Assembly: GCA_011391185.1 (NCBI GenBank)
Contig: JAABRB010000053.1
Span: 1 to 13,933, forward strand
Direction of reading: 5' to 3'
DNA: 13,933 nt
DNA from: Betaproteobacteria bacterium
GTDB lineage: Bacteria > Pseudomonadota > Gammaproteobacteria > Burkholderiales > SG8-39
The notes below the pieces were generated by a model. The model ran no database searches. It saw nothing but the letters and a program-made list of their open reading frames with translations, and was not told the origin of the DNA. Position 1 is the stretch's first letter. Each line of letters opens with the position of its first letter. A program made the translations under genes and the position numbers. Shown piece by piece: positions 6,055 to 13,933 of this stretch.

Positions 6055-6497
6055 TACTCGCGAATCCGATTGAACGAGTTGTAGTGGTCGTCGGTGTAAT
6101 AGTACTCTCCGTCGCGACCCGCAACGATTCGCCGCGTGCCCCGATCGCGCGCGCCGGGCGTCGGGACGGTGTACTCACGGTAGTACCCGTGCGTCTTGGG
6201 CGGCAGATGCTTCTCTCGATTGCCGAAGCTGCTGCCGTCCTTCTGATACGGGAACGGCCCGCCCCGCTTGATGAGCGCAAGGGTTTCGCGCGCTTCCTTC
6301 GGGAGATTCCCGATCGAGACCTCGCGTGCAGCAGACGCACTGCGCGTCTCCTGCGGTCGTTCGCCGAGTGCGATCCGGTCCGCCGACGACGGATCTCCGG
6401 CAAGGGCCCGATTCGCCGTCGGAGCAAACAGGACGCAAATGCACAGAACAAAAAGCGCGGCGAAGCGCCGCGGCAGGATGGAGCGTCCGTCCCGCAT
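6054..6497 (-). CDS. Secreted guanyl-specific ribonuclease, RNase Sa / barnase superfamily
   Basis: This is a 147-residue precursor. An N-terminal signal peptide (basic RR at 10-11, hydrophobic core about 12-25, likely cleavage after ALA at 31-33) is followed by a variable linker and an RNase Sa-type domain at about 60-147. The domain closely follows Streptomyces RNase Sa from memory: LPKEARETLALI, GPFPYQKDG, FGNRE, YYREYTV, TPGARDRGTRRI and YYTDDHYNSF. Catalytic residues by that alignment are Glu108, Arg123 and His138, all present. It would cleave RNA after guanosine. The mature part has no cysteine, so the single disulfide of RNase Sa is absent; both Cys (19, 21) lie in the signal peptide. 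The gene begins 60 bp after aspS with no evident ribosome site, and its stop overlaps the barstar-like start. This RNase-then-inhibitor order makes the pair a coupled unit. Confidence 0.92.
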   Translation of the reverse strand: MRDGRSILPRRFAALFVLCICVLFAPTANRALAGDPSSADRIALGERPQETRSASAAREVSIGNLPKEARETLALIKRGGPFPYQKDGSSFGNREKHLPPKTHGYYREYTVPTPGARDRGTRRIVAGRDGEYYYTDDHYNSFNRIRE

Positions 6498-6557
6498 CAG
6501 TCAAACGCCGTCCGGGCGTTGCCGTACACCTCGCAGCGCGAGCTCAGCATCGCGCGC

Positions 6558-8336
6558 TCACTTCGTCTCGGGAGTCCGGATCCGCAGATGCAGCTCGCGC
6601 AGCTGCCGCTCGTCGGCCGGACTCGGCGCCTGCGTCAGCAGGCACTGGCCGCGCTGGGTCTTCGGAAACGCGATGACGTCGCGTATCGATTCGGCGCCTG
6701 CCATCAACGTGACGATGCGGTCCAACCCGAACGCAATGCCGCCGTGGGGCGGTGCGCCGTACTGCAACGCATCAAGCAGAAAGCCGAACTTGGCGCGCGC
6801 GTGCTCGTCATCAATGCCGAGCGCGCGAAAGACCTTGCTCTGGACCTCGGCGCGGTGGATACGCACCGAGCCGCCGCCGATCTCCCATCCATTGAGGACG
6901 ATGTCGTAGGCCCTGGCAAGCGCCTGCGCCGGGTCGCTCTCGAGCCGGTCTTCGTGACCGTCCTTCGGCGAGGTGAACGGATGGTGCATCGCCCCCCAGC
7001 GCTTCGCCTCCTCATCCCACTCGAACATCGGGAAATCGACCACCCAAAGTGGCCGCCAGCCCGCCGCCGCGTAGCCCTTCTCGTGCCCGATGCGGGTGCG
7101 CAGATTGCCCAGCGCGTCGTTCACGACCTTCGCGCGATCGGCGCCGAAGAAGATCAGGTCGCCGTTCTGCGCCCCCGTGCGCTGCAGGATCGCGCTCAGC
7201 ACCTCGCGTGGCAGGAATTTCACGATCGGCGACTGCAACCCCTCTTCGCCAGGCTTCGTCGCGTCGTTGACCTTGATGTACGCGAGGCCCCGGGCCCCGT
7301 AGATGCCGACGAAAGCAGTGTACTCGTCGATCTCCTTGCGGGTCAGGCTCCCGCCCCGCGGAATCCGCAGCGCCGCGATACGCCCGCCCGGCAGGTCGGC
7401 CGCCGCACGGAACACCTTGAACTCCACGTCCTTCATCAGATCGGTGAGCTCGGTGAGCAGGAGCGGGACGCGCAGGTCAGGCTTGTCCGAGCCGTAGTCG
7501 CGCATCGCCTCGCCATACGTGAGGATCGGGAAGGGGTCGGGCAGGCCGATGCCGAGCGTTTCCTTGAACACCTCGCGCACCATGCCTTCCATGATGCGGC
7601 GAATCTCGCCCTCATCCAGGAACGAGGTCTCCACGTCGATCTGGGTGAACTCGGGTTGCCGGTCGGCCCGCAGATCCTCGTCGCGAAAGCACCTGGTGAT
7701 CTGGTAGTAGCGGTCGTATCCGGCCACCATCAGCATCTGCTTGAAGAGCTGCGGCGACTGCGGGAGCGCGTAGAACTGTCCGCTGTAGAGGCGCGAGGGC
7801 ACGAGATAGTCGCGCGCGCCCTCGGGCGTGCTCCGTGTGAGCATCGGTGTCTCGATCTCGAGGAAGCCCTGCGCATCGAAATACCGGCGCACCGCCATCG
7901 AAACGCGGTAACGAAGCTTGAGATTCGCCTGCATCTGCGGCCGGCGCAGATCGATCACGCGGTGCAGCAATCGCACGTTCTCGTTGAGGTTCTCCTCGTC
8001 GAGCTGAAACGGCGGCGTGACCGATGCGTTGAGAACCTCGAGCTCGTGCGCGAGCACCTCGATCTCGCCCGTGCTCAGGTCGGGATTCACGGTCCCCTCC
8101 GGACGGCGCCGCACTTTTCCGGTGACCCGGAGGCAGAACTCGTTGCGCACGCGTTCGGCCGTCCGGAACGTCGCCTCCCGATCCGGATCGCAAACTACCT
8201 GCACGAGACCTTCGCGGTCGCGCAGGTCGATGAAGATGACGCCGCCATGGTCGCGGCGCCGGTGCGCCCAGCCGCACAGCGTGACGCTCCGGTCTATGTG
8301 CGCGGCATTGACCTGGCCGCAGTAATGGGTTCGCAT
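6558..8336 (-). CDS. aspS: Aspartyl-tRNA synthetase, bacterial type, probably non-discriminating
   Basis: This 592-residue class II synthetase charges tRNA-Asp with aspartate. In order it has the OB-fold anticodon domain (about 1-105), the catalytic core with motif 2 ([18 protein letters not shown], about 217-234), the bacterial GAD insertion (about 290-430) and motif 3 ([10 protein letters not shown]) near the C-terminus. ATG 8336 gives the family start MRTHYCGQ; an in-frame ATG at 8435 would add 33 unrelated residues. His30 (RRDHGG) and Gly81 (RRPEG) match the His31 and Gly81 reported to let Pseudomonas aeruginosa AspRS accept tRNA-Asn. This suggests a non-discriminating enzyme that relies on GatCAB to finish Asn-tRNA; that step is inference. 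The gene lies 52 bp after the DUF502 gene and 60 bp before the RNase gene. Confidence 0.97.
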   Translation of the reverse strand: MRTHYCGQVNAAHIDRSVTLCGWAHRRRDHGGVIFIDLRDREGLVQVVCDPDREATFRTAERVRNEFCLRVTGKVRRRPEGTVNPDLSTGEIEVLAHELEVLNASVTPPFQLDEENLNENVRLLHRVIDLRRPQMQANLKLRYRVSMAVRRYFDAQGFLEIETPMLTRSTPEGARDYLVPSRLYSGQFYALPQSPQLFKQMLMVAGYDRYYQITRCFRDEDLRADRQPEFTQIDVETSFLDEGEIRRIMEGMVREVFKETLGIGLPDPFPILTYGEAMRDYGSDKPDLRVPLLLTELTDLMKDVEFKVFRAAADLPGGRIAALRIPRGGSLTRKEIDEYTAFVGIYGARGLAYIKVNDATKPGEEGLQSPIVKFLPREVLSAILQRTGAQNGDLIFFGADRAKVVNDALGNLRTRIGHEKGYAAAGWRPLWVVDFPMFEWDEEAKRWGAMHHPFTSPKDGHEDRLESDPAQALARAYDIVLNGWEIGGGSVRIHRAEVQSKVFRALGIDDEHARAKFGFLLDALQYGAPPHGGIAFGLDRIVTLMAGAESIRDVIAFPKTQRGQCLLTQAPSPADERQLRELHLRIRTPETK

Positions 8337-8388
8337 TTCAATCAGGCGATAAGAGTGTGGGTGAATGACCGCGGCGCCGCGCGCTTCA

Positions 8389-9003
8389 CTACTCGCGGCC
8401 GCTGGATTGGCTTGCCCCGTTCGGCGGCGCGACACCCATCGAGATGATGTACTTGAACGCGTCGTCGACGCTCATCTCGAGGTCGATGACGTCCTCGCGC
8501 GGCAGCATGATGAAGTAGCCGCCGGTGGGGTTGGGCGTCGTCGGCACATAGACGCTCACGTAGTTGCCCCGCAGGTGGTTCGCCACGTCGCCACCCGGCA
8601 CGCCGGTCAGGAACGCGATGGTCCACATGCCCTCGCGCGGCCACTCGACGAGCACCGCTTTACGAAACGCTTTACCGCCCGGCTTGAACAGCGTGTCGCT
8701 CACCTGCTTCACGCCGACATAGATCGAGTTCACGACCGGGATGCGCCGGAGAATCGACTCCCAGAACACCACGAGCCGCTGCCCGAGTATGTTCGAGGCC
8801 AGCACGCCGGTCACGAGGACGATCACGACGGTGAGAATCGCCCCGAGTCCCGGAATTTTCCTCCCGAAAAACGCCTCGGGCTGCCACTGCGGCGGCAGCA
8901 GCCCCAGCGACTGGTCCATCGTGCTCACGAGAAAGTGCAGCACCCAGATCGTGATGACCAGGGGAATCCAGATCAGGAGCCCGGTGATGAGATAGCGTTT
9001 CAA
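8389..9003 (-). CDS. DUF502 family inner-membrane protein
   Basis: This 204-residue DUF502 (COG2928) protein has two transmembrane helices at about 4-26 and 51-73. Family-typical blocks follow in the soluble part: [15 protein letters not shown] (86-100), [11 protein letters not shown] (154-164) and [12 protein letters not shown] (180-191). The molecular role of the family is not established. The first codon is TTG (9003). The only stretch of frame upstream, back to the TAA at 9036-9034, contains no ATG or GTG, and the family normally starts at this point with a short basic residue pair before the first helix. No clear ribosome site is visible. The gene is 94 bp after the zinc-ribbon gene and 52 bp before aspS, an arrangement common in betaproteobacteria. 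Confidence 0.9.
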   Translation of the reverse strand: MKRYLITGLLIWIPLVITIWVLHFLVSTMDQSLGLLPPQWQPEAFFGRKIPGLGAILTVVIVLVTGVLASNILGQRLVVFWESILRRIPVVNSIYVGVKQVSDTLFKPGGKAFRKAVLVEWPREGMWTIAFLTGVPGGDVANHLRGNYVSVYVPTTPNPTGGYFIMLPREDVIDLEMSVDDAFKYIISMGVAPPNGASQSSGRE

Positions 9004-9097
9004 GGGATACGTGCCGCGGCGGTCGCCGCCGGCTTACGCGAATACGTCGGCGACTGGGGGAATCGGAAATGGCGTCGGTCGGAAATCACCCACGGTT

Positions 9098-9481
9098 TCA
9101 GGACGTGCCGCCGGCCGAAGCGGTGGCCTTCTTATCCGGTTTGCTCTCTGTCTTGCTCTCTGTCTTGCTCTCGGTCTTGGCGTCCGACTTCGTTTCCGCC
9201 TTGGCGTCCGATTTCGCATCCGATTTCGCTTCGGATTTTGCTTCCGTCTTGGACTCCGACCTGGTTCCGTCGGCGTCCTTGGCCGCGGGCTTCTGGCCGC
9301 CGCCCTTGAAATCGGTCGCGTACCAACCGCTGCCCTTGAGCTGAAAACCCGCTGCCGTCAACTGCTTGATGTAGGTTTCATGGCCGCAAGACGGGCAGGT
9401 CGTCCGCAGGGGATCGGAAACCTTCTGCAAATGTTCCTGCTGGTGCCCGCAATCCGAGCACCGGTATTCGTAGATCGGCAC
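9098..9481 (-). CDS. FmdB-type zinc-ribbon protein with a Lys/Asp/Glu repeat tail
   Basis: This 127-residue protein has two parts. Residues 1-60 form the FmdB/CxxC_CxxC_SSSS putative regulatory domain: MPIYEYRC start, zinc ligands Cys8, Cys11, Cys29 and Cys32, and FQLKGSGWYATDF (46-58). Residues about 76-115 are ten four-residue repeats of the K-(S/T)-(E/D)-(S/A) type, highly charged and likely disordered. FmdB proteins are called regulators by an old association with formamidase genes; their actual role is unknown. The start codon is GTG at 9481, supported by the conserved MPIYEYRC N-terminus and by a GGGGGA ribosome site ending 5 nt upstream. A -10-like box lies further upstream. The gene sits between ssb and DUF502, as in related genomes. 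Confidence 0.9.
   Translation of the reverse strand: MPIYEYRCSDCGHQQEHLQKVSDPLRTTCPSCGHETYIKQLTAAGFQLKGSGWYATDFKGGGQKPAAKDADGTRSESKTEAKSEAKSDAKSDAKAETKSDAKTESKTESKTESKPDKKATASAGGTS
9141..9260 (-). repeat. Ten imperfect 12-bp repeats inside the zinc-ribbon gene
   Basis: Ten head-to-tail 12-bp units can be read on the plus strand, from TTGCTCTCTGTC (9141-9152, repeated at 9153-9164, one change at 9165-9176) through TTGGCGTCCGAC and TTCGCATCCGAT to TTGGACTCCGAC (9249-9260). Each encodes four residues of the Lys-Ser/Thr-Glu/Asp-Ser/Ala tail. The three units nearest the protein C-terminus are almost identical and therefore the youngest. Copy-number change would lengthen or shorten the tail without shifting the frame. 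Confidence 0.9.
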
Positions 9482-9521
9482 GACTATCCCCCGATGACAC
9501 CGGCAAAGGCCGGGGATTATA
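9482..9521 (-). promoter_or_regulatory. Candidate promoter -10 and leader of the fmdB-type gene
   Basis: On the minus strand TATAAT (9521-9516) is followed by CCCCGGC, a CTTT-looped hairpin (CCGGC 9513-9509, GCCGG 9504-9500) and the ribosome site GGGGGA (9492-9487), five bases before the GTG start. The only -35-like word I see, TTGCGG (9546-9541), is at a 19-bp spacing, so the promoter is weak by consensus. Predicted initiation is near 9509, giving a leader of about 28 nt for an fmdB–DUF502–aspS transcript. In transcripts reading through from ssb, CCCCG at 9515-9511 could instead pair with CGGGG at 9493-9489 and cover the ribosome site. Confidence 0.35.
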
Positions 9522-9586
9522 CCGGAATGCCCGAATTTCCCCGCAAAATCTGGGCGTTGCCGACCCTCACGCGGAGGCGAGGTCCC

Positions 9587-10039
9587 TCAGAACGGGATGT
9601 CGTCTTCAATATCCTCGGGCCCACGCGACCCCTTCTGTGCGCCGGCCCGGGAGGGCGCGCCCTCCCCGGCTGCGGGTTCGCGCGTCGACGGCTCGCCCGC
9701 CCCTCCCCGGCTACCGAGGAGCTGCATGACATCGGCGGTGACCTCGGTGGTGTAACGATCGTGGCCCTCCTTGTCGGTCCACTTGCGGGTGCGCAGGCGG
9801 CCCTCGACATAGACCGGCGACCCTTTCTTCAGGTATTCGCCTGAAATTTCAGCGAGCCGGCCAAAGAACACGACTCGGTGCCACTCGGTCTGCTCGCGCA
9901 TCTCGCCCGAGCCCTTGTCCTTCCACCGGTCGGTGGTCGCGATCCGGATGTTGGTGATTGCCGCGCCGTCCGTGGAGTAGCGCGTTTCGGGGTCGGCGCC
10001 GAGATTGCCGATGAGAATGACTTTGTTTACCGATGCCAT
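9587..10039 (-). CDS. ssb: Single-stranded DNA-binding protein
   Basis: This 150-residue SSB coats single-stranded DNA as a homotetramer in replication, recombination and repair. The OB-fold spans about 1-110: [18 protein letters not shown] start, [15 protein letters not shown] (51-65), [11 protein letters not shown] (77-87). A Gly/Pro/Ala-rich linker (about 111-140) leads to the acidic tip DIEDDIPF (143-150), which recruits partner proteins. The length is slightly below the 178 residues of E. coli SSB because the linker is short. The ATG overlaps the transporter stop as TAATG (10037-10041). A strong ribosome site lies inside the transporter's last codons, so ssb can also initiate independently. 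The frame is open upstream to 11689 only as a shadow of the transporter. Confidence 0.96.
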   Translation of the reverse strand: MASVNKVILIGNLGADPETRYSTDGAAITNIRIATTDRWKDKGSGEMREQTEWHRVVFFGRLAEISGEYLKKGSPVYVEGRLRTRKWTDKEGHDRYTTEVTADVMQLLGSRGGAGEPSTREPAAGEGAPSRAGAQKGSRGPEDIEDDIPF

Positions 10040-11421
10040 TAGGCTTTTCCTCCCACGAGTTTCATCACGCTTCCTTCGTCCCACCCCGGCAGAACCTTGA
10101 GGTGCGCCACCCCGTGCTCCGGAATAACGATTGCCTCCCGCACGCCGTTGACGCTCACCAGCGCGACGCGCAGCCGCTCCGGATCGTCGACCGGCCCGAT
10201 GGGAATCGTCCGGCTCGCGGCAAGCGGCGGCACCGTCATCGGCGCCGCGACGATTCCCCAGGCAATCATCACTCCCGCGCTCATCGCGAACACCGCGCCC
10301 GCTCCGTAGTGCTGTGCGAGCCATCCACCGAGCACGCCGCCCGCGAAGAGCCCCAGCGATTGGGTCGTATTGTAGATCCCCATGGCAGTTCCCCGCGCGG
10401 ACGCCGGCGCGACGCGCGAGACGAGCGAGGGCAGGCTCGCCTCCAGGATATTGAATCCCACGAAGAACCCGAGCAGCAGCACGACCAGACCGCCGAAGCT
10501 CGCTCCGAACCCGATGAAACCGATCTCGACCAGCACGAGCAACGCGATCGATCCCAGGAACACCGTTTTCAGATGGCTCCGCCGCTCGGCGGCGAGGATG
10601 GGCGGCACCATCAGGACGAACGACCCGATCACGACCGGGAGGTACACCTTCCAGTGATCGGTGACCGCGAGGCCGCCGTACTCGATCAACGCGTGCGGAA
10701 TCACGATGAACATCGCCATCTGCACCATGTGCAGCGTGAAGATCCCGAAATTCAGTCGCAGGAGCTCGGGATCGATTGCGATCGCACCGAGTCGCGCGCG
10801 CGGCATTGCGGTGCCGTGCGCCCGTCGCGCGGCGGGCTCCGGCGGAACGACCTGCGCGGTCACCCAGATCCCCGCGAGCGCGAGCACACCGGTGAGCGTG
10901 AAGATTCCGTCCATGCCGATCACGCGGTACAGGCCGGGTGCGGCCACCAGCGACACCGCGAACGCAACCCCGATCGAACCGCCGATGATCGCCATCGCCT
11001 TCGTACGATGCTCGTCGCGCGTGAGATCGGCGACGAACGCAACGACGGCGGCGGAGATCGCACCCGCGCCCTGCAGCGCGCGACCGGCGATGGTCCAATA
11101 GATGTCGGTCGCCGTCGCCGCGAGAAAGCTTCCTGCGGCGAAAACGGCGAGGCCGAGAATGATGACGCGCTTGCGTCCGAAGCGGTCCGATGCCATCCCG
11201 AACGGCAGATGCAGCATGGCCTGAGTGAGGCCGTACGCGCCCAGCGCGAGCCCCACGAGCGTCAGGCTGTCGCCGCCGCGCAGATCCTTCGCATGCACGG
11301 CGAATACCGGCAGGATCAGGAACAGCCCCAGCATCCGCAGCGCGAACAGCGACGCGAGCGACGCGCTGGCGCGCAGCTCGAAGCGTGACATCCGGCTGGA
11401 ATGCTCGGGAGGGGCGTCCAT
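10039..11421 (-). CDS. MFS exporter of the YajR type, with a C-terminal ferredoxin-like domain
   Basis: This 460-residue major facilitator has twelve hydrophobic segments, the first at about 21-43. MFS motif A is intact between helices 2 and 3 as [12 protein letters not shown] (75-86). A long loop (about 191-218) joins the two halves. After helix 12 a soluble tail of about 55 residues (404-460; block [22 protein letters not shown]) has the alternating pattern of a small ferredoxin-like domain. E. coli YajR carries such a domain (YAM), so this is probably a YajR-like proton-driven exporter; its substrate is unknown. The start is ATG 11421 or ATG 11391 (10 residues shorter, just before FELRAS); neither has a ribosome site. 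The apparent 642-residue frame to 11967 crosses repeats and is not real. It overlaps ssb by one base and is the first gene of the minus-strand row. Confidence 0.85.
   Translation of the reverse strand: MDAPPEHSSRMSRFELRASASLASLFALRMLGLFLILPVFAVHAKDLRGGDSLTLVGLALGAYGLTQAMLHLPFGMASDRFGRKRVIILGLAVFAAGSFLAATATDIYWTIAGRALQGAGAISAAVVAFVADLTRDEHRTKAMAIIGGSIGVAFAVSLVAAPGLYRVIGMDGIFTLTGVLALAGIWVTAQVVPPEPAARRAHGTAMPRARLGAIAIDPELLRLNFGIFTLHMVQMAMFIVIPHALIEYGGLAVTDHWKVYLPVVIGSFVLMVPPILAAERRSHLKTVFLGSIALLVLVEIGFIGFGASFGGLVVLLLGFFVGFNILEASLPSLVSRVAPASARGTAMGIYNTTQSLGLFAGGVLGGWLAQHYGAGAVFAMSAGVMIAWGIVAAPMTVPPLAASRTIPIGPVDDPERLRVALVSVNGVREAIVIPEHGVAHLKVLPGWDEGSVMKLVGGKA
10049..10054 (-). promoter_or_regulatory. 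Ribosome binding site of ssb
   Basis: GGGAGG on the minus strand lies 9 nt before the ssb ATG, within the final codons of the transporter gene. It is the best Shine-Dalgarno match before any gene in this window and confirms the ssb start. Confidence 0.8.
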
Positions 11422-11497
11422 TACGGGAGATTGACAGGCCGAAGCCCGTAATTTTGAGGCCTGCGGTGAAATGCTGCCAGCGGCGCCTCCAAACCAT

Positions 11498-11620
11498 CCC
11501 CTCCTTGAAAAGGGTGAGTCGGGGTTTCGAGAACGTGCCTGCGCACGATCGAGCCGACGAACGCCCGAGGCGTCCGCGCTTCGGGCCGGGCTGGGTGGCT
11601 GCGAAGCAGCCGGGGTGGTT
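11498..11620 (+). repeat. Two-hairpin interspersed repeat, copy 3, degraded or interrupted
   Basis: CCCCTCCTTGAAAAGGGTGAG (from 11498) looks like the first hairpin with its right arm decayed. About 75 bp later the second module is well preserved: GGCTGC (11597-11602), loop GAA, GCAGCC (11606-11611), then CGGGGTGGTT (11611-11620). The intervening 70-odd bases (GC-rich, 11525-11593) have no counterpart in the other copies and could be an insertion or two separate fragments. Confidence 0.65.
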
Positions 11621-11636
11621 CGATCCGCCGCTGCAC

Positions 11637-11680
11637 ACCCCCCGCCGCCTCCGGCGGCACCCCTCCTCGAAGAGGAGGGG
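11637..11680 (-). repeat. Two-hairpin interspersed repeat, copy 4, inverted relative to copy 3
   Basis: Read on the minus strand: CCCCTCCTC (11680-11672), loop TTC, GAGGAGGGG (11668-11660), then GCCGCC (11658-11653), loop GGA, GGCGGC (11649-11644), then a G-run tail ending GGGTGTG. Both stems are perfect. With copy 3 it forms a tail-to-tail inverted pair separated by about 16 bp, upstream of both divergent genes. Confidence 0.85.
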
Positions 11681-11724
11681 AACTTCCATTCCCGCCTCAG
11701 GCGCCGGCCAGGCACGGCCGCTGC

Positions 11725-11738
11725 CCCGTCATGACGGG
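11725..11738. promoter_or_regulatory. 14-bp perfect palindrome upstream of uvrA, possible operator
   Basis: CCCGTCATGACGGG is a perfect inverted repeat 99 bp before the uvrA start codon and 38 bp before a -10-like box. Its form suits a dimeric regulator. A palindrome this long is expected about once by chance in a window of this size, so the position inside the divergent control region is the only argument. Confidence 0.25.
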
Positions 11739-11836
11739 CCGCTCGAATGGGTAGCGCCGAACGCCCGGAAGTTTGTATAGTGCCTGGTTTCCCCGCGCGG
11801 GCAGCGGCTCGCCCGGGGTGCGAGGCACAAACGACG

Positions 11837-13933
<2,097 letters not shown>

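Larger units (their letters stand above)
11422..11836. other. Divergent intergenic region between the exporter and uvrA
   Basis: The 415 bp contain no credible gene. They hold a degraded repeat copy (11498-11620), an inverted intact copy (11637-11680) and a 14-bp perfect palindrome (11725-11738). A -10-like TATAGT (11776-11781), 56 bp before the uvrA start, has no good -35 partner. A perfect TTGACA (11431-11436, plus strand) has no matching -10. I looked for a LexA box of the form CTGT-N8-ACAG, expected if uvrA is SOS-controlled as in E. coli, and found none by eye. Confidence 0.7.

Noticed and set aside
6084..8447. 787-codon open frame on the plus strand
   Set aside because: It lies antisense to aspS and the RNase gene, is Arg/Ala/His-rich, has no family features, and the opposite strand carries a perfect AspRS.
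11431..11459. Sigma-70 promoter from the perfect TTGACA at 11431
   Set aside because: No acceptable -10 lies 16-18 bp downstream on the plus strand. The site points towards uvrA from about 400 bp away, across the repeats.
9587..11689. A 700-residue protein fused to SSB
   Set aside because: Only the last 150 residues are SSB. The rest is an out-of-frame shadow of the exporter, and ssb has its own strong ribosome site and canonical start.

Overview
The window is GC-rich chromosomal DNA that most resembles a betaproteobacterium. The minus-strand row MFS transporter – ssb – fmdB-type zinc ribbon – DUF502 – aspS – ... – nudB – endonuclease/exonuclease/phosphatase (EEP) – clsB, facing a divergent uvrA, is an order I remember from that class (recollection, not a search). 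The NudB variant and an AspRS of the apparently non-discriminating type agree with this. No tRNA, rRNA, CRISPR array, insertion sequence or phage gene was seen. All thirteen genes read through without frameshifts; uvrA is cut by the right edge.

Layout. (1) 1-221: a tandem array of a 32-bp palindromic unit that starts at base 1, so it may extend leftwards, ending in a two-hairpin interspersed repeat. (2) 222-1283, minus: an exported type 2 polyhydroxyalkanoate (PHA) depolymerase-like hydrolase. (3) 1379-3061, plus: two tandem MaoC-family dehydratases and a ComB (2-phosphosulfolactate phosphatase) family protein, the last coupled by an ATGA overlap. (4) 3062-3204: a convergent gap filled by a second copy of the repeat. 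(5) 11421 down to 3205, minus: nine co-directional genes in the order YajR-like MFS exporter, ssb, FmdB-type zinc ribbon, DUF502 membrane protein, aspS, secreted RNase Sa-type guanyl ribonuclease, barstar-family inhibitor, nudB, EEP phosphohydrolase, clsB. (6) 11422-11836: a divergent intergenic region with further repeat copies. (7) 11837 to the end, plus: uvrA, partial.

How the genes fit together. Most of the minus-strand row is housekeeping: DNA repair and replication, translation, folate synthesis and cardiolipin synthesis. The exception is a ribonuclease/inhibitor pair between aspS and nudB. The ribonuclease has a signal peptide and all three catalytic residues of RNase Sa. The next gene overlaps it by one base and is a barstar homologue that keeps the Asp residues used against barnase. 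The barstar gene in turn overlaps nudB by four bases. The second point of interest is the MaoC–MaoC–ComB operon: CoA-thioester hydratases coupled to a phosphatase family best known from coenzyme M synthesis, with no other coenzyme M gene here. The third is a repeat family at three intergenic sites, whose second hairpin keeps its pairing while its bases change, and whose first hairpin is amplified at the left edge.
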